From assembly GCA_025345505.1 (NCBI GenBank), contig JANVCC010000017.1, forward strand, positions 190,315 through 254,314: a stretch of 64,000 nucleotides of DNA, in the 5' to 3' direction. Made by a program: the position numbers and the translations under genes. Position 1 is the first letter of the stretch. Every line of letters begins with the position of its first letter. Below are positions 13,822-24,990 of this stretch, piece after piece. Below the pieces are notes generated by a model. That model was not told the origin of the DNA, did no database searches, and saw only the letters and a list, made by a program, of their open reading frames with translations. Source of the stretch: Todiramphus chloris collaris (lineage: Eukaryota > Chordata > Aves > Coraciiformes > Alcedinidae).

Positions 13822-14279
13822 CCATGATTTTAATTTCAGTCATAAAACATGAGAATCGTTTGCATGAACAGAGGTATAGAGTTCAATTTTTCAGACACTC
13901 TCCAAAGTATCCCAGCTCCTGCTGCTGCTGCTTTCAATCGCTTGCAATCTTTATATCTATATAATCTATATAAACTCTCTCTCTATATAATCTGTATAAT
14001 CCACCATCCCTGTGTGGCTGCCTAAGACACTCTAAAGCATGTAAAATGGCAGTAGGTGCACACTTTTGAAGAACTGAAGTTACTTTTGACAGAAAACCTT
14101 CTAAAAGTGAAGATTTAGGAGCCCAAAGAGTCTTGTTTTCAATTGAAAAATATTCACAGAGTTAAATGATTTTTATAATTCATGTGTTAAAACAATTATT
14201 TATTCAGAGAGTCCTAAATATGGGAATTTAAAGATGCCTTCACTACTATTACATCAAAAGATCTGGCCTCCAATTCAGC

Positions 14280-14328
14280 CATATATATATATATATAATA
14301 CTGTGTATGTTCTTCCATTTCAGGCAAA

Positions 14329-14373
<45 letters not shown>
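14280..14373. repeat. (TA)n and (CA)n microsatellites
   Basis: A (TA)n run at 14280-14298 is followed about 35 bp later by about 20 uninterrupted AC units (14333-14373). The CA run is long and pure enough to be polymorphic. Open frames translating it as repeated T-H or C-V residues are artefacts. Confidence 0.95.
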
Positions 14374-14375
<2 letters not shown>

Positions 14376-16785
14376 GTGTTGCAACCATATGTTGACTACA
14401 GATACACTGGTGGAATACACAGTACAGGGTTCAGATTTATTTGCTTTCTTTTATTTCATGACATGGCCGTGTTTCTTTTCCAGACCATTTATAAAGATTT
14501 TATAAATCCACCATAATCATCAAGACCTTCTGACCCTTAGTGTAATATTGAAGTCATGAAAAGGAAAGAAGAGGGATTACCACATAAACAATTCTACCAA
14601 GGTATTTCATTGAACAACAAATCCTTCAGTAGACATCAAATAATCAATAAAAAATAACACATTAAAAGGAAGATAGAAACAAATGCACCTAAAGCACCAT
14701 AAAGGAAAATTCTTCCTTAAGGTTCTGCAGGTAAGAACCTTGTAAATAACTAGGTGTGGTTCCTTGTTAGTAATTCTAGATATAGAAATACTGCTTCAGT
14801 TTTCCTCTTAACAAGGGTACAAGTTAAACTCTACTAAAGTTATTAGTAAGCAGGGAAAGCGAATGGGGAAGTTACTTTAAATAATGCACAAGATTAATAC
14901 ACAGGGCAGTGTATTCTTATTTGGATCTTTTTCAGTAATAAACTGTTCTCCCTTACTACTCTATGCCACTGACTTTAGGGAAGATGCTTGGCATCTCAAT
15001 TAATGTTAAGACACTAAGTGATTTATATGAATGGGGTGTGTTGTCCTGATCAATGAATAATTATTTATCCCTTGAAGGGTTTGGACAGCAACTGTATCAA
15101 CACTGAAGCTTCCAAGGCAGTAAGAATCTACTGAAATTTACCATTAGATATTTACTGAAATATCACAGTCTCAATTGTTATTACAAAAAGCCCAACATTA
15201 TGAAAATCTAATGATCTTAGAGAAATAATAATAGAGTAGATCCTCTGGCAATGCAATAAAAGACCAGTGAATAGGTGTCTGAGGTTTTATATACAACTTG
15301 AGGAGATATCTGAATATTCCTCAGTTTTTCTGAAACAAGTTCCTGAATTTGACTTTTAAAACATACTCCTCACTATCCAAATATGCTAATTTTCTTTATC
15401 ATTATTTAGGCTTCTAATTCTCAAACACAGTATTATATTATTGCTTCAGGAAAATAACTGAAATAAAAGTAAAGGAAGTTTTATTTTATTTTAATTGGAT
15501 TTTTTTTTTTTTCCAGAAAATGCCTCTGTGACAGAAATTTATCTTAGTATCACCTTCATAACAGAATTTATGACTATGACGTTATTAATTAGTTCCATTA
15601 CATGATGTTACATCCTTTTTTAAGTGAAACATTGTCTTTGAACTTCTAATACTTAGCTTTTATCTTGTTCTTTCAGTTATTGCTTTAGAATCTTATGCAT
15701 TTGACCTAATTCTGCATTTTCTGTTATAAAAATCACACTCTGAATATTTGGGTAGTTTAAGTCAGTTAATTTGAATATAATTAATTCCAGTATATGACTG
15801 TTCATGTTCTTTGATATTTTAAATGAGGTTTCAATTGAATTGCAGATCCTTTGGGAAGATGGACTTCAGAACTGCTTTTTTTCAGAATGTCTGTATTCTG
15901 AAAACATTCTTGAACTTGACATAAATCAAGAGTCTGTATTGATGGAATAAGATGCAAAAATGTCAATAGAACACAATTGCTCCATTTCATTGTTTTATTA
16001 CTGTAGCATGTCTTTACTAGCTACAAATGAAGGCTAGGTAAAAAAATCCATAAACAAAACCATTCAATCATCTATAAAATATATGTAACTGTGTTCTTGC
16101 ATTACATTATACATACATATAAATATTTATAGAGGAATCTCTCTTCCCAAAGTCACCTTTCCAAATAAATCATTCAAAACATAAATTATAAACAGTCAAA
16201 TCTGCCATAGAGTATAATTATCTGGAGAAAGAAAAAAAAAAAAAAGGAAAAAAAGGAAAAAAAAAAGACGTTTAACAATTTGTTTAAGTAACCAGCTTTC
16301 ATATCTTTCACCAAAGTCAATGCAAATTTCATCATATGTTTCAGAAATCAAGCTTCTTCCATAACACCTATGATACAAAATATAAGTATGGGAAAGCCTT
16401 CTTGTTCTAGATTGACATACTGAACTAAATTTATCTGAGAAAAAAAAACAAAGGACCTAGTGACAGCTCATAAATGAAAATGACAAGTTGTAACTTAGAA
16501 ATCAAAGAAAGGATGAACATTTCACCTTTCCCTGCAATCTCTTGAGATTAACATAAGTATGAATTTTCCCCTAAATATTACTGAACGGGAGCATATGAGG
16601 TAAAATCTCACCTACTATAACTAACATTTATAGCGCCTGAAACTGGAGATAATGAAATTAAGTAACGTACCAGTTAAGTGCTCATTATTTTGAGGTAATC
16701 CAAATCATATCCCAAACAGTGAAGGTTTTGAACTGGAAAAGTAATGTCCTCCTCCTCCTGTAGTGTTACAGTATAAAAAAATGAC

Positions 16786-17645
16786 TATAGAATCATAGAA
16801 TTGTCAGGGTTGGAAGGGACCTTAAAGATCATCTAGTTCCAACCCCGCTGCCAACGGCAAGGACACCTCCCACTAGATCAGGTTGCCCAGAGCCCCATCC
16901 AGCTTGGTCTTAAAAACTTCCAAGGATGGGGCTTCCACCATCTCTCTGGGCAACCTGTTCCAACATCTCACCAGCTTCATGGTGAAGAAATTCCTCCTAA
17001 TGTCTAACCTGAATTGACCTATCTCTAGTTTTAATCCATTCCCTCTAGTCCTATCACTGCCCGACAGCCTAAAAAGTCCCTCCCCAGCTTTCTTGTAGGC
17101 CTCCTTCAGATACTGGAAGGCCACAATAAGGTCTCCCCAGAGCCTTCTCTTTTCGAGACTGAACAACCCCAACTCTTTCAGTCTGTCCTCATAGGAGAGG
17201 TGCTCCAGCCCTCTGATCGTCCTCGTGGCCCTTCTCTGGACATGTTTCAGCATGTGCATATCCTTTCTGTAATAGGGACTCCATAACTGGACGCAGTACT
17301 CCAGGTGAGGTCTCATGACAGAGGAGTAGATGGGGAGAATCGCCTCCCTCGACCTGCTGGCCACGCTTCTCTTGATGCAGCCCAGGATACGATTGGCCCT
17401 CTGGTCTGTGAGAGCACACTGATGGCTCATGTTTTGCTTCTCATCGACCAGCACTCCCAAGTCCTTTTCTTCAGGGCTGCTCTCAAGCCAGTCCCTGCCC
17501 AGCCTATATTGGTGCTTTGGATTGCTCTGACCCAGATGGAGGACCTTGCATTTGGCCTTGTTGAACTTCATGAGGTTGGCATGGGCCCACCTCTCCAGCC
17601 TGTCAAGGTCTCTCTGGATGGCATCCCTTCCCTCCAGCATAAGGA
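16786..17645 (-). mobile_element. CR1 LINE, 5'-truncated, well preserved
   Basis: A minus-strand CR1. On the plus strand it begins 'agaatcatagaattgtcagggttgg', which is the reversed 3' tail, then shows the reversed 3' UTR and the ORF2 C-terminal coding region up to about 17640. It is 5'-truncated at the palm/thumb boundary of the reverse transcriptase. Its ORF2 part is uninterrupted for 255 codons (16873-17640), unlike every other CR1 here. That suggests the most recent CR1 insertion in the window. It forms an inverted pair with the plus-strand CR1 at 18465-19047. Confidence 0.95.
16873..17640 (-). pseudogene. CR1 ORF2 C-terminal fragment, open for 255 codons
   Basis: This is the C-terminal portion of the CR1 ORF2 polyprotein (endonuclease plus reverse transcriptase). 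It lacks the endonuclease domain and the catalytic FADD motif, which lies just upstream in the full-length element. What remains is the RT thumb and C-terminal region: [20 protein letters not shown] near the start, an AKCKVLHLG segment, then [27 protein letters not shown], and the terminal [20 protein letters not shown]. The frame ends in LGNLI and a stop, as in the family. The ATG at 17640 is internal, not a native start. No enzyme activity can be expected from it. Its interest is age: no stop or frameshift has accumulated. Confidence 0.9.
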
Positions 17646-17692
17646 GAGAGGAAATGTTTGCATTTTTAATTTAAAAACATGAGTCCTCTTTA

Positions 17693-17845
17693 ATCATACA
17701 ATCATTTTGGTTGCAAGAGATCCTTAAGATCATTAAGTCCAACCATAAATGTGGCACTGCCAAGTCCACCACCAAGCACCACATTGACAAGTCTTCTAAA
17801 GAACTTCAGGTGACTCAATGCCTTCCAATAAAGAAATGAAAAAAG
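17693..17845 (-). mobile_element. CR1 LINE 3' fragment, second copy
   Basis: A separate minus-strand CR1 tail begins only about 48 bp beyond the previous copy. It reads 'aatcatacaatcattttggttg', then 'gatcattaagtccaacc', 'gcactgccaagtccacc' and 'aagcaccaca'. The central part matching 'tccctgggcagcctgttcc' is missing, so it has an internal deletion before 'caatgcc...aataaagaaat'. It belongs to a different, older CR1 subfamily than its neighbour. Confidence 0.85.
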
Positions 17846-17928
17846 GAGTCCATATCAATTATAGGGTCAGACCTTCTCTACTGAGACCTGAATCCTGTAC
17901 TCCTTTGCATTCTTGCATGCTAGAAGAC

Positions 17929-18460
17929 TGTCCAGGTTTCTGCTGAGAGAGAGTTAATTTTCTTCCTAGCAGCTGGTACAGTGCTCTGTTTTGGATTTAC
18001 TGTGAGAAGAATGTTGATAACACACTGATGTTTTAGTTTTCCCTAAGTAACACTTACCCTAAGTTAAGAATTTTTCAGTTTCCCACACTCTGCCAGTGAC
18101 CAGGAACTCAAGAAGCTGGGAGGAAGCATGACTAGGACAGCTGACCCAAAACAGTCAAAGGGATATTCCCTACTACGGAACACCATGCTCAATGTATAAT
18201 CTGGGAGGAGTTGTCCAGAGGAGGCGGTGCATTACTGCTTGGGCATCAGTCAGTGGGTCGTGAGCAACTGCATTGTGCATCACTTGTGTTTTCTTGGGTT
18301 TTTTGTTTTTATTTTTTGGGGTTTTTTTGTTATGTTCCTTTTTGTAATAATATTTTATTGATGGTGTTATTATTAAAGTTTAGTGTAGTTATTAAACTGT
18401 TCTTATGTCCACCCATGAGTTTTACTTCTTTTTTTTTCGATTCTCCCCTCCATGTCCTGG
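17929..18460 (+). mobile_element. ERVL-type LTR, 3' end missing
   Basis: A long terminal repeat of an endogenous retrovirus, plus orientation. It starts TGTCCAGG, has 'gagttaattttcttcctagcagctgg' and 'gacagctgacccaaa' blocks, and a TATA-like 'aatgtataatctggg' at about 18191-18205. ATTAAA polyadenylation-type signals lie at 18372 and 18391, followed by 'acccatgagttttacttc'. I recognise this pattern from avian ERVL-group LTRs (from memory, not a search). The usual terminal segment ending in CA is absent: after about 18460 the sequence turns into CR1. No target-site duplication or internal retroviral genes are visible. It is a truncated solo LTR. Confidence 0.8.
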
Positions 18461-18464
18461 TCTT

Positions 18465-19047
18465 CATCAAAAGATGCATGGCCAACAGATAGAGGGAGGT
18501 GATTCTGCCCCTCTTCTCTGCTCTTGTGAGACATCACCTGGAGCACTGCATCCAGCTCTGGAACCCTTAACACAAGAAGGACATGGATCTATTCGAGAGG
18601 GTCCAGAGGAGGGCCACAAAGATGATCAGAGGGCTGGAGCACATCTCCTGTGAGGACAGGCTGAGGGAGTTCAGTCTGTTCAGCCTGGAGAACAGAAGAC
18701 TCTGGGGAGACCTTATAGTGGTCTTCCAGTACCTGAAGGGGGCTTACAGGAAAGCTGGAGAGGGACTTTTTATAAGGGCATGTGGTAATAGGACAAGGGG
18801 CAATGGTTTTGAAATAGAGCAGGGTAGATTTAGATCGGACATTTACTATGAGGGTGGTGAGACACTGGAACTGGTTTCCCAGAGGAGTTATGGACAACTC
18901 ATTGCTGGATGTGTTCAAGACCAGGCTGGATAAGGCTCTGAGTAACCTGGCCTAGTACGAGGTGTCCCTGCCCATGGCAAGGGGTTTGGAAACAGAGAAT
19001 CTTTAAGGTCCCTTCCAACTCAAGCCATTCTATGATTCTATGATTCC
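18465..19047 (+). mobile_element. CR1 LINE, 5'-truncated
   Basis: A plus-strand CR1 directly abutting the LTR. It covers the ORF2 C-terminal region ('gagggaggtgattctgcccctc', 'tccagctctggaaccc', 'gtccagaggagggccacaaagatgatc', 'ggctgagggagttcagtctgttcagcc'), followed by the 3' UTR with 'ggtcccttccaactcaagc' and 'attctatgattctatgattcc'. The protein frame is open in pieces (for example 18583-18933) but shifted near its end. It is inactive and inverted relative to the copy at 16786-17645. Confidence 0.93.
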
Positions 19048-21551
19048 AAGGCAAAGGATCAAAGAAGGAGCTGCCTGGTGCTTTGTTGCTGGCTAGGGTT
19101 AAGCCATGACAAAGAGACAGTGACATAGTTCAACAGAGTAAGCAAGAGAGAAAGAGGACTTATATTAGTGTGAATGACACAGAAGCATATCTGTTGAGAG
19201 CATGTAACAAAAATCTTTAAGATGTTCACATAAACACTGTTATCAGTACCACAGGTACTGATAGACACAGGTTGTTTCTGTCTGCTAGTTGTACTGGAAT
19301 GATATCTCTTGCTCACTGGGCACCATTTCTATTCTTCTCCACACCATGAGAGACATTAGCCCTCATAACAAAGACTCACTTTCTCTATGAATTTGGACAG
19401 AATTAGTTTGCTAAATGCTCTGATAAGTATGTCAAATGTTTTTTAAAAATTGTGTATGTTAACGTAAGTCACCTTTAACAAGGAGCACAGGTCTATTTCA
19501 ACCAGATATTGTTAAAAATTAAGCGCTTCACACCAAAATTTCAAGGAATTCTATTTCCTTATAGTTGAGCCATGTTCTGAAAAAAAACAATAATCATAAA
19601 TCACTGTTCAAGAGGAATAAGTGTTCATTGCAAAAATCTGAGAATCATCTGATTTTCTTATTGTAAAATGATTGACAATTGGAAGCAGGATCAAAATACA
19701 AACTAAGCAAAAATTAAGAAAAAAAGCAAAGATCTGTTCCTCACAATGTTTAAGCATGTTTTACATATCTTAAGTAAACAAATAAACATGGAAAAAAACC
19801 TATATAAATGAAGTGTGTCGTCAAGGAATTATTATAAAAGAACTATGTCCCTTCTGACATATGAGACTTAGCTTAAGATCATAAAGTTTAATTAATATTA
19901 ATGTCATAAAGGACAAAAAAAAAATCCACAAAAAAAGCAGCATTCCTAACAGTAACTTAAAAACTGTACAGAGAAAAATACATTTATACCATACCATAAG
20001 GTACTGTACATTTAATATAGATTAAAAATCTCAAGAAGGACATCTTCAATTAGCAAACCTAAATCTGCAGATAATTTGTTGCATAATGACTGTGGGTAAA
20101 AAGAAAACCCACTTTGAAAAAACCTGATATGTGTGTGTTAAAATCACCTTGAACATACATGTATGATATCATGCATGTACATCTTTATTGACGGGGAAAA
20201 AAGATAATGTTAAGCAACCTTTCGATATCTTTTATTGCTTATAGCTCTGTTCTTTTCAAGAAAATACGGTGGAGATCTTGACATTTTGTTAACAAAAAGT
20301 TAGCACTGAATTTAGCAGTTAGTGGTGAAGTTACCATGTAAAGTATCAGTTGTGTTTGGAAATTTCTCTGGCATAAAGGAACTATGTGCTGCCAAATGTG
20401 ATATTTTTAATGATACACATCTCTGATATACTAAAATGCTAAAAATTAAGTCTGTGTCTTACTCATTTTTGTCTAAAATTGAAGGCATTAAGGAGTTATA
20501 CTGTGAACAGTCTTCAATTTGTGTGCCCTTGAGACAAACATTAGCATGGAAGCTATACAACTACTCAAAAACCTGGTAGTTTGGGGCATCATTCTGAATT
20601 TCTAGTTTGAGTTGACTACAAGGTCAGAAGCTACTGCAAGGAAAAAAAAAAAAATTTAACAGAATAGCTAATGATATAAGTTCTGACTGATGAGTTATGC
20701 CTAGATCTCAGGAGATCAACTGATAAATCTATAAGAACAAACTTTGACAAGTCAGCCAACAAGTCAACAGTGATTAAATGCATTCTACTTGACACCATTT
20801 CAGGCAAAATTTTGGTGTCAGAGATTGACTTCTTGTAGCACTTTGCATTTCTTTAAGTAATGGCTGTTTCTCCAAATACCTTCTGGCTTTCGTCAGACTA
20901 CAAACTTTCTTTCTCTTCAGCAATGCTTGAATATAGAAGAGAAATAAAACCTCATTTGAGTCACCCAAACTGTTCAGAATGCAAGATGACCTTTTGTTTC
21001 CCCTCCTCTTCAGAAGTGAATGATACCTTGTTAGACATGCAATCCTTAAAATGTAACAGCTCTATTGAGAGGAAATCCCCGATATAGAAATTCTATTTAT
21101 TCAGTTCCAAAGTCAAAAAAAACCCAACCAAATAGCCAACTATGTTTTAAAGGCCATCTTTCTTTGCATTAACCAGATTCTCTTTTCTAGCCCTTTTTTG
21201 GTGTGTGTATATCTTTGTATGTGCATATATTTATCATCTATCTAGGAATTTATATTTGTGATAAAATGACACTTTTGTAAAATAAAACAAAATAATAAAG
21301 CCTTCTGTGAAATAGACAGCACTCAGCATAGGATGTAGGATGAACAGAAACTAATAATGATCTAACAGTGAACTTATTCTCAGTGCCACTTACTTATTCA
21401 TGTTTGGTAGCTTGGAGATTTACAAGGTCCCTGTTAGTAAATAATTCATGAATCTCATTAGAATCCTTTCTGTGTTTTTGTACTGTAGGCAAAAATATAA
21501 TTTGCCAACTGCAAACAATGGGTAAAGGTCAGGTTTTCACTGATGATATCA

Positions 21552-21554
<3 letters not shown>
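19048..21554. other. AT-rich non-coding DNA, nothing recognised
   Basis: I see no repeat family, RNA gene or convincing exon in this interval. A frame of 75 codons at 20860-21087 ('MAVSPNTFWLSSDY...') has no motif and no good flanking splice sites. Confidence 0.5.
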
Positions 21555-21599
<45 letters not shown>

Positions 21600-21999
21600 N
21601 NNNNNNNNNNNNNNNNNNNNNNNNNNNNNNNNNNNNNNNNNNNNNNNNNNNNNNNNNNNNNNNNNNNNNNNNNNNNNNNNNNNNNNNNNNNNNNNNNNNN
21701 NNNNNNNNNNNNNNNNNNNNNNNNNNNNNNNNNNNNNNNNNNNNNNNNNNNNNNNNNNNNNNNNNNNNNNNNNNNNNNNNNNNNNNNNNNNNNNNNNNNN
21801 NNNNNNNNNNNNNNNNNNNNNNNNNNNNNNNNNNNNNNNNNNNNNNNNNNNNNNNNNNNNNNNNNNNNNNNNNNNNNNNNNNNNNNNNNNNNNNNNNNNN
21901 NNNNNNNNNNNNNNNNNNNNNNNNNNNNNNNNNNNNNNNNNNNNNNNNNNNNNNNNNNNNNNNNNNNNNNNNNNNNNNNNNNNNNNNNNNNNNNNNNNN

Positions 22000-22033
<34 letters not shown>
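21555..22033. other. Assembly gap flanked by T homopolymers
   Basis: A run of 400 N (21600-21999) is bounded by 45 T on the left (21555-21599) and 34 T on the right (22000-22033). The right side continues 'gtggttgcttttttggggggg'. The gap clearly sits in a poly-T region that could not be sequenced or assembled. What it contains is unknown. Apparent open frames running through the N block are meaningless. Confidence 0.98.
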
Positions 22034-22034
<1 letters not shown>

Positions 22035-24490
22035 TGGTTGCTTTTTTGGGGGGGTGACAGTGTAACAAAAATAGCACTGGCTATTCCCCAAAAGAATATA
22101 TTATTGAGTGTTCTTTAATAATAGCTATACAAAATGCCAAAATGCCTTTGTTTGTAATTCAAGGTATCTAGAAAACCATCTATTTCCATTCCATACAGTA
22201 CACATAAAGGAAAAAGAAAGTGTTACGATTGCTTTATTCTGATAATAAGACTTCAGAAAAATATTAATAGTATGGATATGAAAGTAAGTAGAAAATGAAG
22301 AAAGAATCAACACATGGCTACTATAGGCAGTTTATAGTAATTATAGTGACATGTTTTGTTTAATTACATAGTACTCCTCTAGAGAAAAGAAAGGTAGTAC
22401 ATTTCACTTTCCTGAGTTCAAAAGAGAATATGATACTATGCCACCAGAAACAAAAGGTGTGTATGTTGCACAAATTTAGATTAATGCATAGAACTGACAA
22501 AATAATGAAAGAAGTAGCAAGCTTATCTATAATTTCTTTCAAGGTGAAAAGCGGAATTGATCTGATTAAATACTTTCCTTAATGATTGTCCAAGCAATAA
22601 GAGCACACTGATAAAATATATTTGACAGTAAGTTGTTAGAAACAGAAAGACTTGAGATGCCCATCTTGAAAGAACTGAGCAACCTAGAGTAATAAAAGAG
22701 CAACAACAGAGTAACAAAAATAGGACTCACAGCAAAATGTGACTGCACTACAATTTCTGCCTTAATTACAAAACTAAATAAAAAATAAGCAGAACAAAGC
22801 ATATCTTCCTATAGAAAATAAACCACTTTCAGCCTTAACTATACTGGAAAAGAATTCAACAAAACACTTCCTTGCTCTGAGGGGGAAAACGTTAATAATA
22901 GTGCTGATAATATATTCCTTAAGACAAAATTGAATGCAACTTATATTGCTACTGCTTGTATATTTTGAACTAAAGCAGTAGCTTATTCTAAATGAATAAA
23001 CAGATGCAATCAGTTTTATGAAAAGCCACGGCTTTCCAGCATTCCTCATAGATTTAAGTATTGGATAAATGTCATGGAAAACTGGGTTGTACTCTCATTT
23101 TTAATATTATATGATTTATCACCAACTGGTTTTGTGTGTGGTTTTGTGGTTTTGTTTGTTTGTTTTTCCCAGTGAGCGGCAAGGCATTTCTTTTCTTGGT
23201 GTGCTTTGCAAAAGGTGCAGAATATTAAATTTGCTACTTTTTTTTTAAATACAACTGATAAACATCCATCCATGTAAAACCTCCCAGGACTGGCTACATT
23301 TAAAAGCTATCTGTATTCCTTATAAACACCAGATTTCATTCTTTTTTATTTTATTTTTGGAGGAAAAGCAATATAAACAGGCTTAAAAAAAACAAACACA
23401 AAACCAAACCACCATATTTGCACCCAAGAAAGTTATTCTTCTGGAAACATTGTAAAAGGCACTAATACAAATACGTCCTTTAAGCTCAGTGAAATCACTG
23501 ACGTAGAAAATATTTGTGGACAGAAATATGAAGATTTCTGACCAATGTCAGCATTTCTGTAGGCTGCAGACAGAATTAATGAGGCAAAGTATACTCTAAA
23601 AGGAAGATTAAAATCTTACTGTCAGAATAGGAAGAATGATAAAAGTGCATGTTTGGATGAGGGGATAGAGGTTGTCTCACTACAAGAGTTTTGCATAAAG
23701 AGATATTTTTAGTCTAATTGCATCAGGAAATGGTTGTGTAAAAACAAACAAACAAACAAAAACAAACAAAACAAAATCCAAACAATGAAAAAACAAACAA
23801 ACAAAAACCCAAATAAACAAAATAAAACCCTCACACACAAAAAACCACCACCACCACCAAAACAACAACAAAACCTGCAAACCCAGAAAAACAATAACAA
23901 AAACAAAACAAACAAAAAACTAGACCACTAGTTAATTTGAAGGATTCTTAGTCTATAATGTTTATAAATAGCTGATGGTAGAAAATAACAATTGACTAAA
24001 ACTTTTTCTCTTCATTACCTCTTCACATATACTTAGTAAAAATGCTGTTCAAGCTGAAAACTATATGTCAATTCAATTATTTTTTTAAATCTTAACTCTG
24101 CATCATACAGTAGTTAAAACTCAGTTCTATACTCTTCTGCATTCTGAGCAAAGAATAGAAAGACAAGGAAAAAACAGAGAGGAGAAAATGATAGGAAGGA
24201 AGAAGATGAAATGAAGTTTAAGTTTTTTTTCATCTTGATTAACCTGTACATTGGAGCTCTACTCTTCACTGGACCTCAAATATCTTCATAGCGTTAGATA
24301 TCATACATTTTCTGCTTTAGTAAAATTTGTAGCATGTTTTCAGATTACATTCTCATAAGCAATTGAGGAAACATCACACCAGTAAAACTGTTTATTGGTT
24401 TGTAGCAGAAATCATTAGATAGCTGTATCCAGAGAATATTTATCTACAGTCAAATATAAAAATGGAATAAGGTATTGAATCTGGTTCTGC
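22034..24490. other. AT-rich non-coding DNA
   Basis: No gene is seen. It contains a G/T-rich patch at about 23130-23170 and the large A/C tract at 23741-23924. Many short minus-strand open frames reflect T-rich codons only. Confidence 0.5.
23741..23924. repeat. (CAAA)n-like A/C-only tract, about 184 bp
   Basis: The longest tract of its type in the window consists almost solely of A and C, in CAAA, AAACC, ACCACC and ACAAC units. Only a handful of G or T interrupt it. Open frames across it on both strands (K/N/Q-rich or F/C/L/V-rich) are compositional. Confidence 0.85.
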
Positions 24491-24499
24491 ATTCTGCCC

Positions 24500-24990
24500 T
24501 GGTTCTATGGCAGTTCAAGTTTTACATTAATGATCATTTAAGTAAATCTGCATATGACGTAAAGCCAGGAATACGCTGGAGGACAAAGTAAGAATTCAAA
24601 TTGATCTTGGACAACTAGGGAAGTAATCTGAAACAACATGAAAAGTGGAATTCATATAAATGTAGGGTATAACATGTAGGAAAAATAAATTGCACAGCTG
24701 TGAATGAGGCTACAGCTGGATGCATTACACACCTTAAGCAGAGGATCTTGGATTACAGTGGACAAAAATATGTGTGAATAATGTTCTCATGCTTCAACAA
24801 AAAGAAATTAAATGCTCTGATGGAATGTATAGAGGTTTGAAAGACAAATTAATCTTTCACTTTACTCATCTGAAATGTTCTACCCTGTTTCAAACACTGT
24901 GCCTCAAGAAAGATGAAGTGCTGTAACTCAAGTGAAGATGATGCAGAAAAAAAAGAAGAGAAAGATCAGAGATCTAGAAAACACAGCTTA
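24500..24990 (+). mobile_element. Possible ancient CR1/L3-like LINE relic
   Basis: A very diverged trace of a LINE reverse-transcriptase region, plus strand. 'tctgcatatgacgtaaagccagg' recalls the FADDTKLG core. It is followed at the right spacing by an 'attgatcttggacaactaggg' block (the DLDRL-W region), 'tgtagggtataacatgtagg' (K-C-V-HLG) and 'ggattacagtggacaaaaat'. Further on, 'agatgatgcagaaaaaaaag' resembles the later hinge region. Many frameshifts are present. This is a judgement by pattern order. A chance match cannot be excluded. Confidence 0.45.

Larger units (their letters stand above)
12682..16785. other. AT-rich non-coding DNA with microsatellites
   Basis: No gene is seen. The stretch holds the G/T tract at 13753-13821, a CT/TA-rich patch at about 13954-14000, (TA)n plus (CA)n at 14280-14373, and A-rich tracts at 16229-16265. 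Short open frames overlapping these are compositional artefacts. Confidence 0.6.

Noticed and set aside
14214-14516. Open frames on both strands over the (CA)n repeat
   Set aside because: Translations are repeated T-H or C-V from the microsatellite, with no coding evidence outside it.
17305-17682. 125-codon plus-strand frame antisense to the CR1
   Set aside because: It is the reverse complement of the intact CR1 ORF2 tail and ends at the element boundary.
21518-22118. Long open frames on both strands through the N block
   Set aside because: They consist of translated T or A homopolymers and N, so there is no information in them.
23680-23931. K/N/Q-rich and F/C/L-rich frames near 23.8 kb
   Set aside because: They translate the A/C-only tract and have no independent support.
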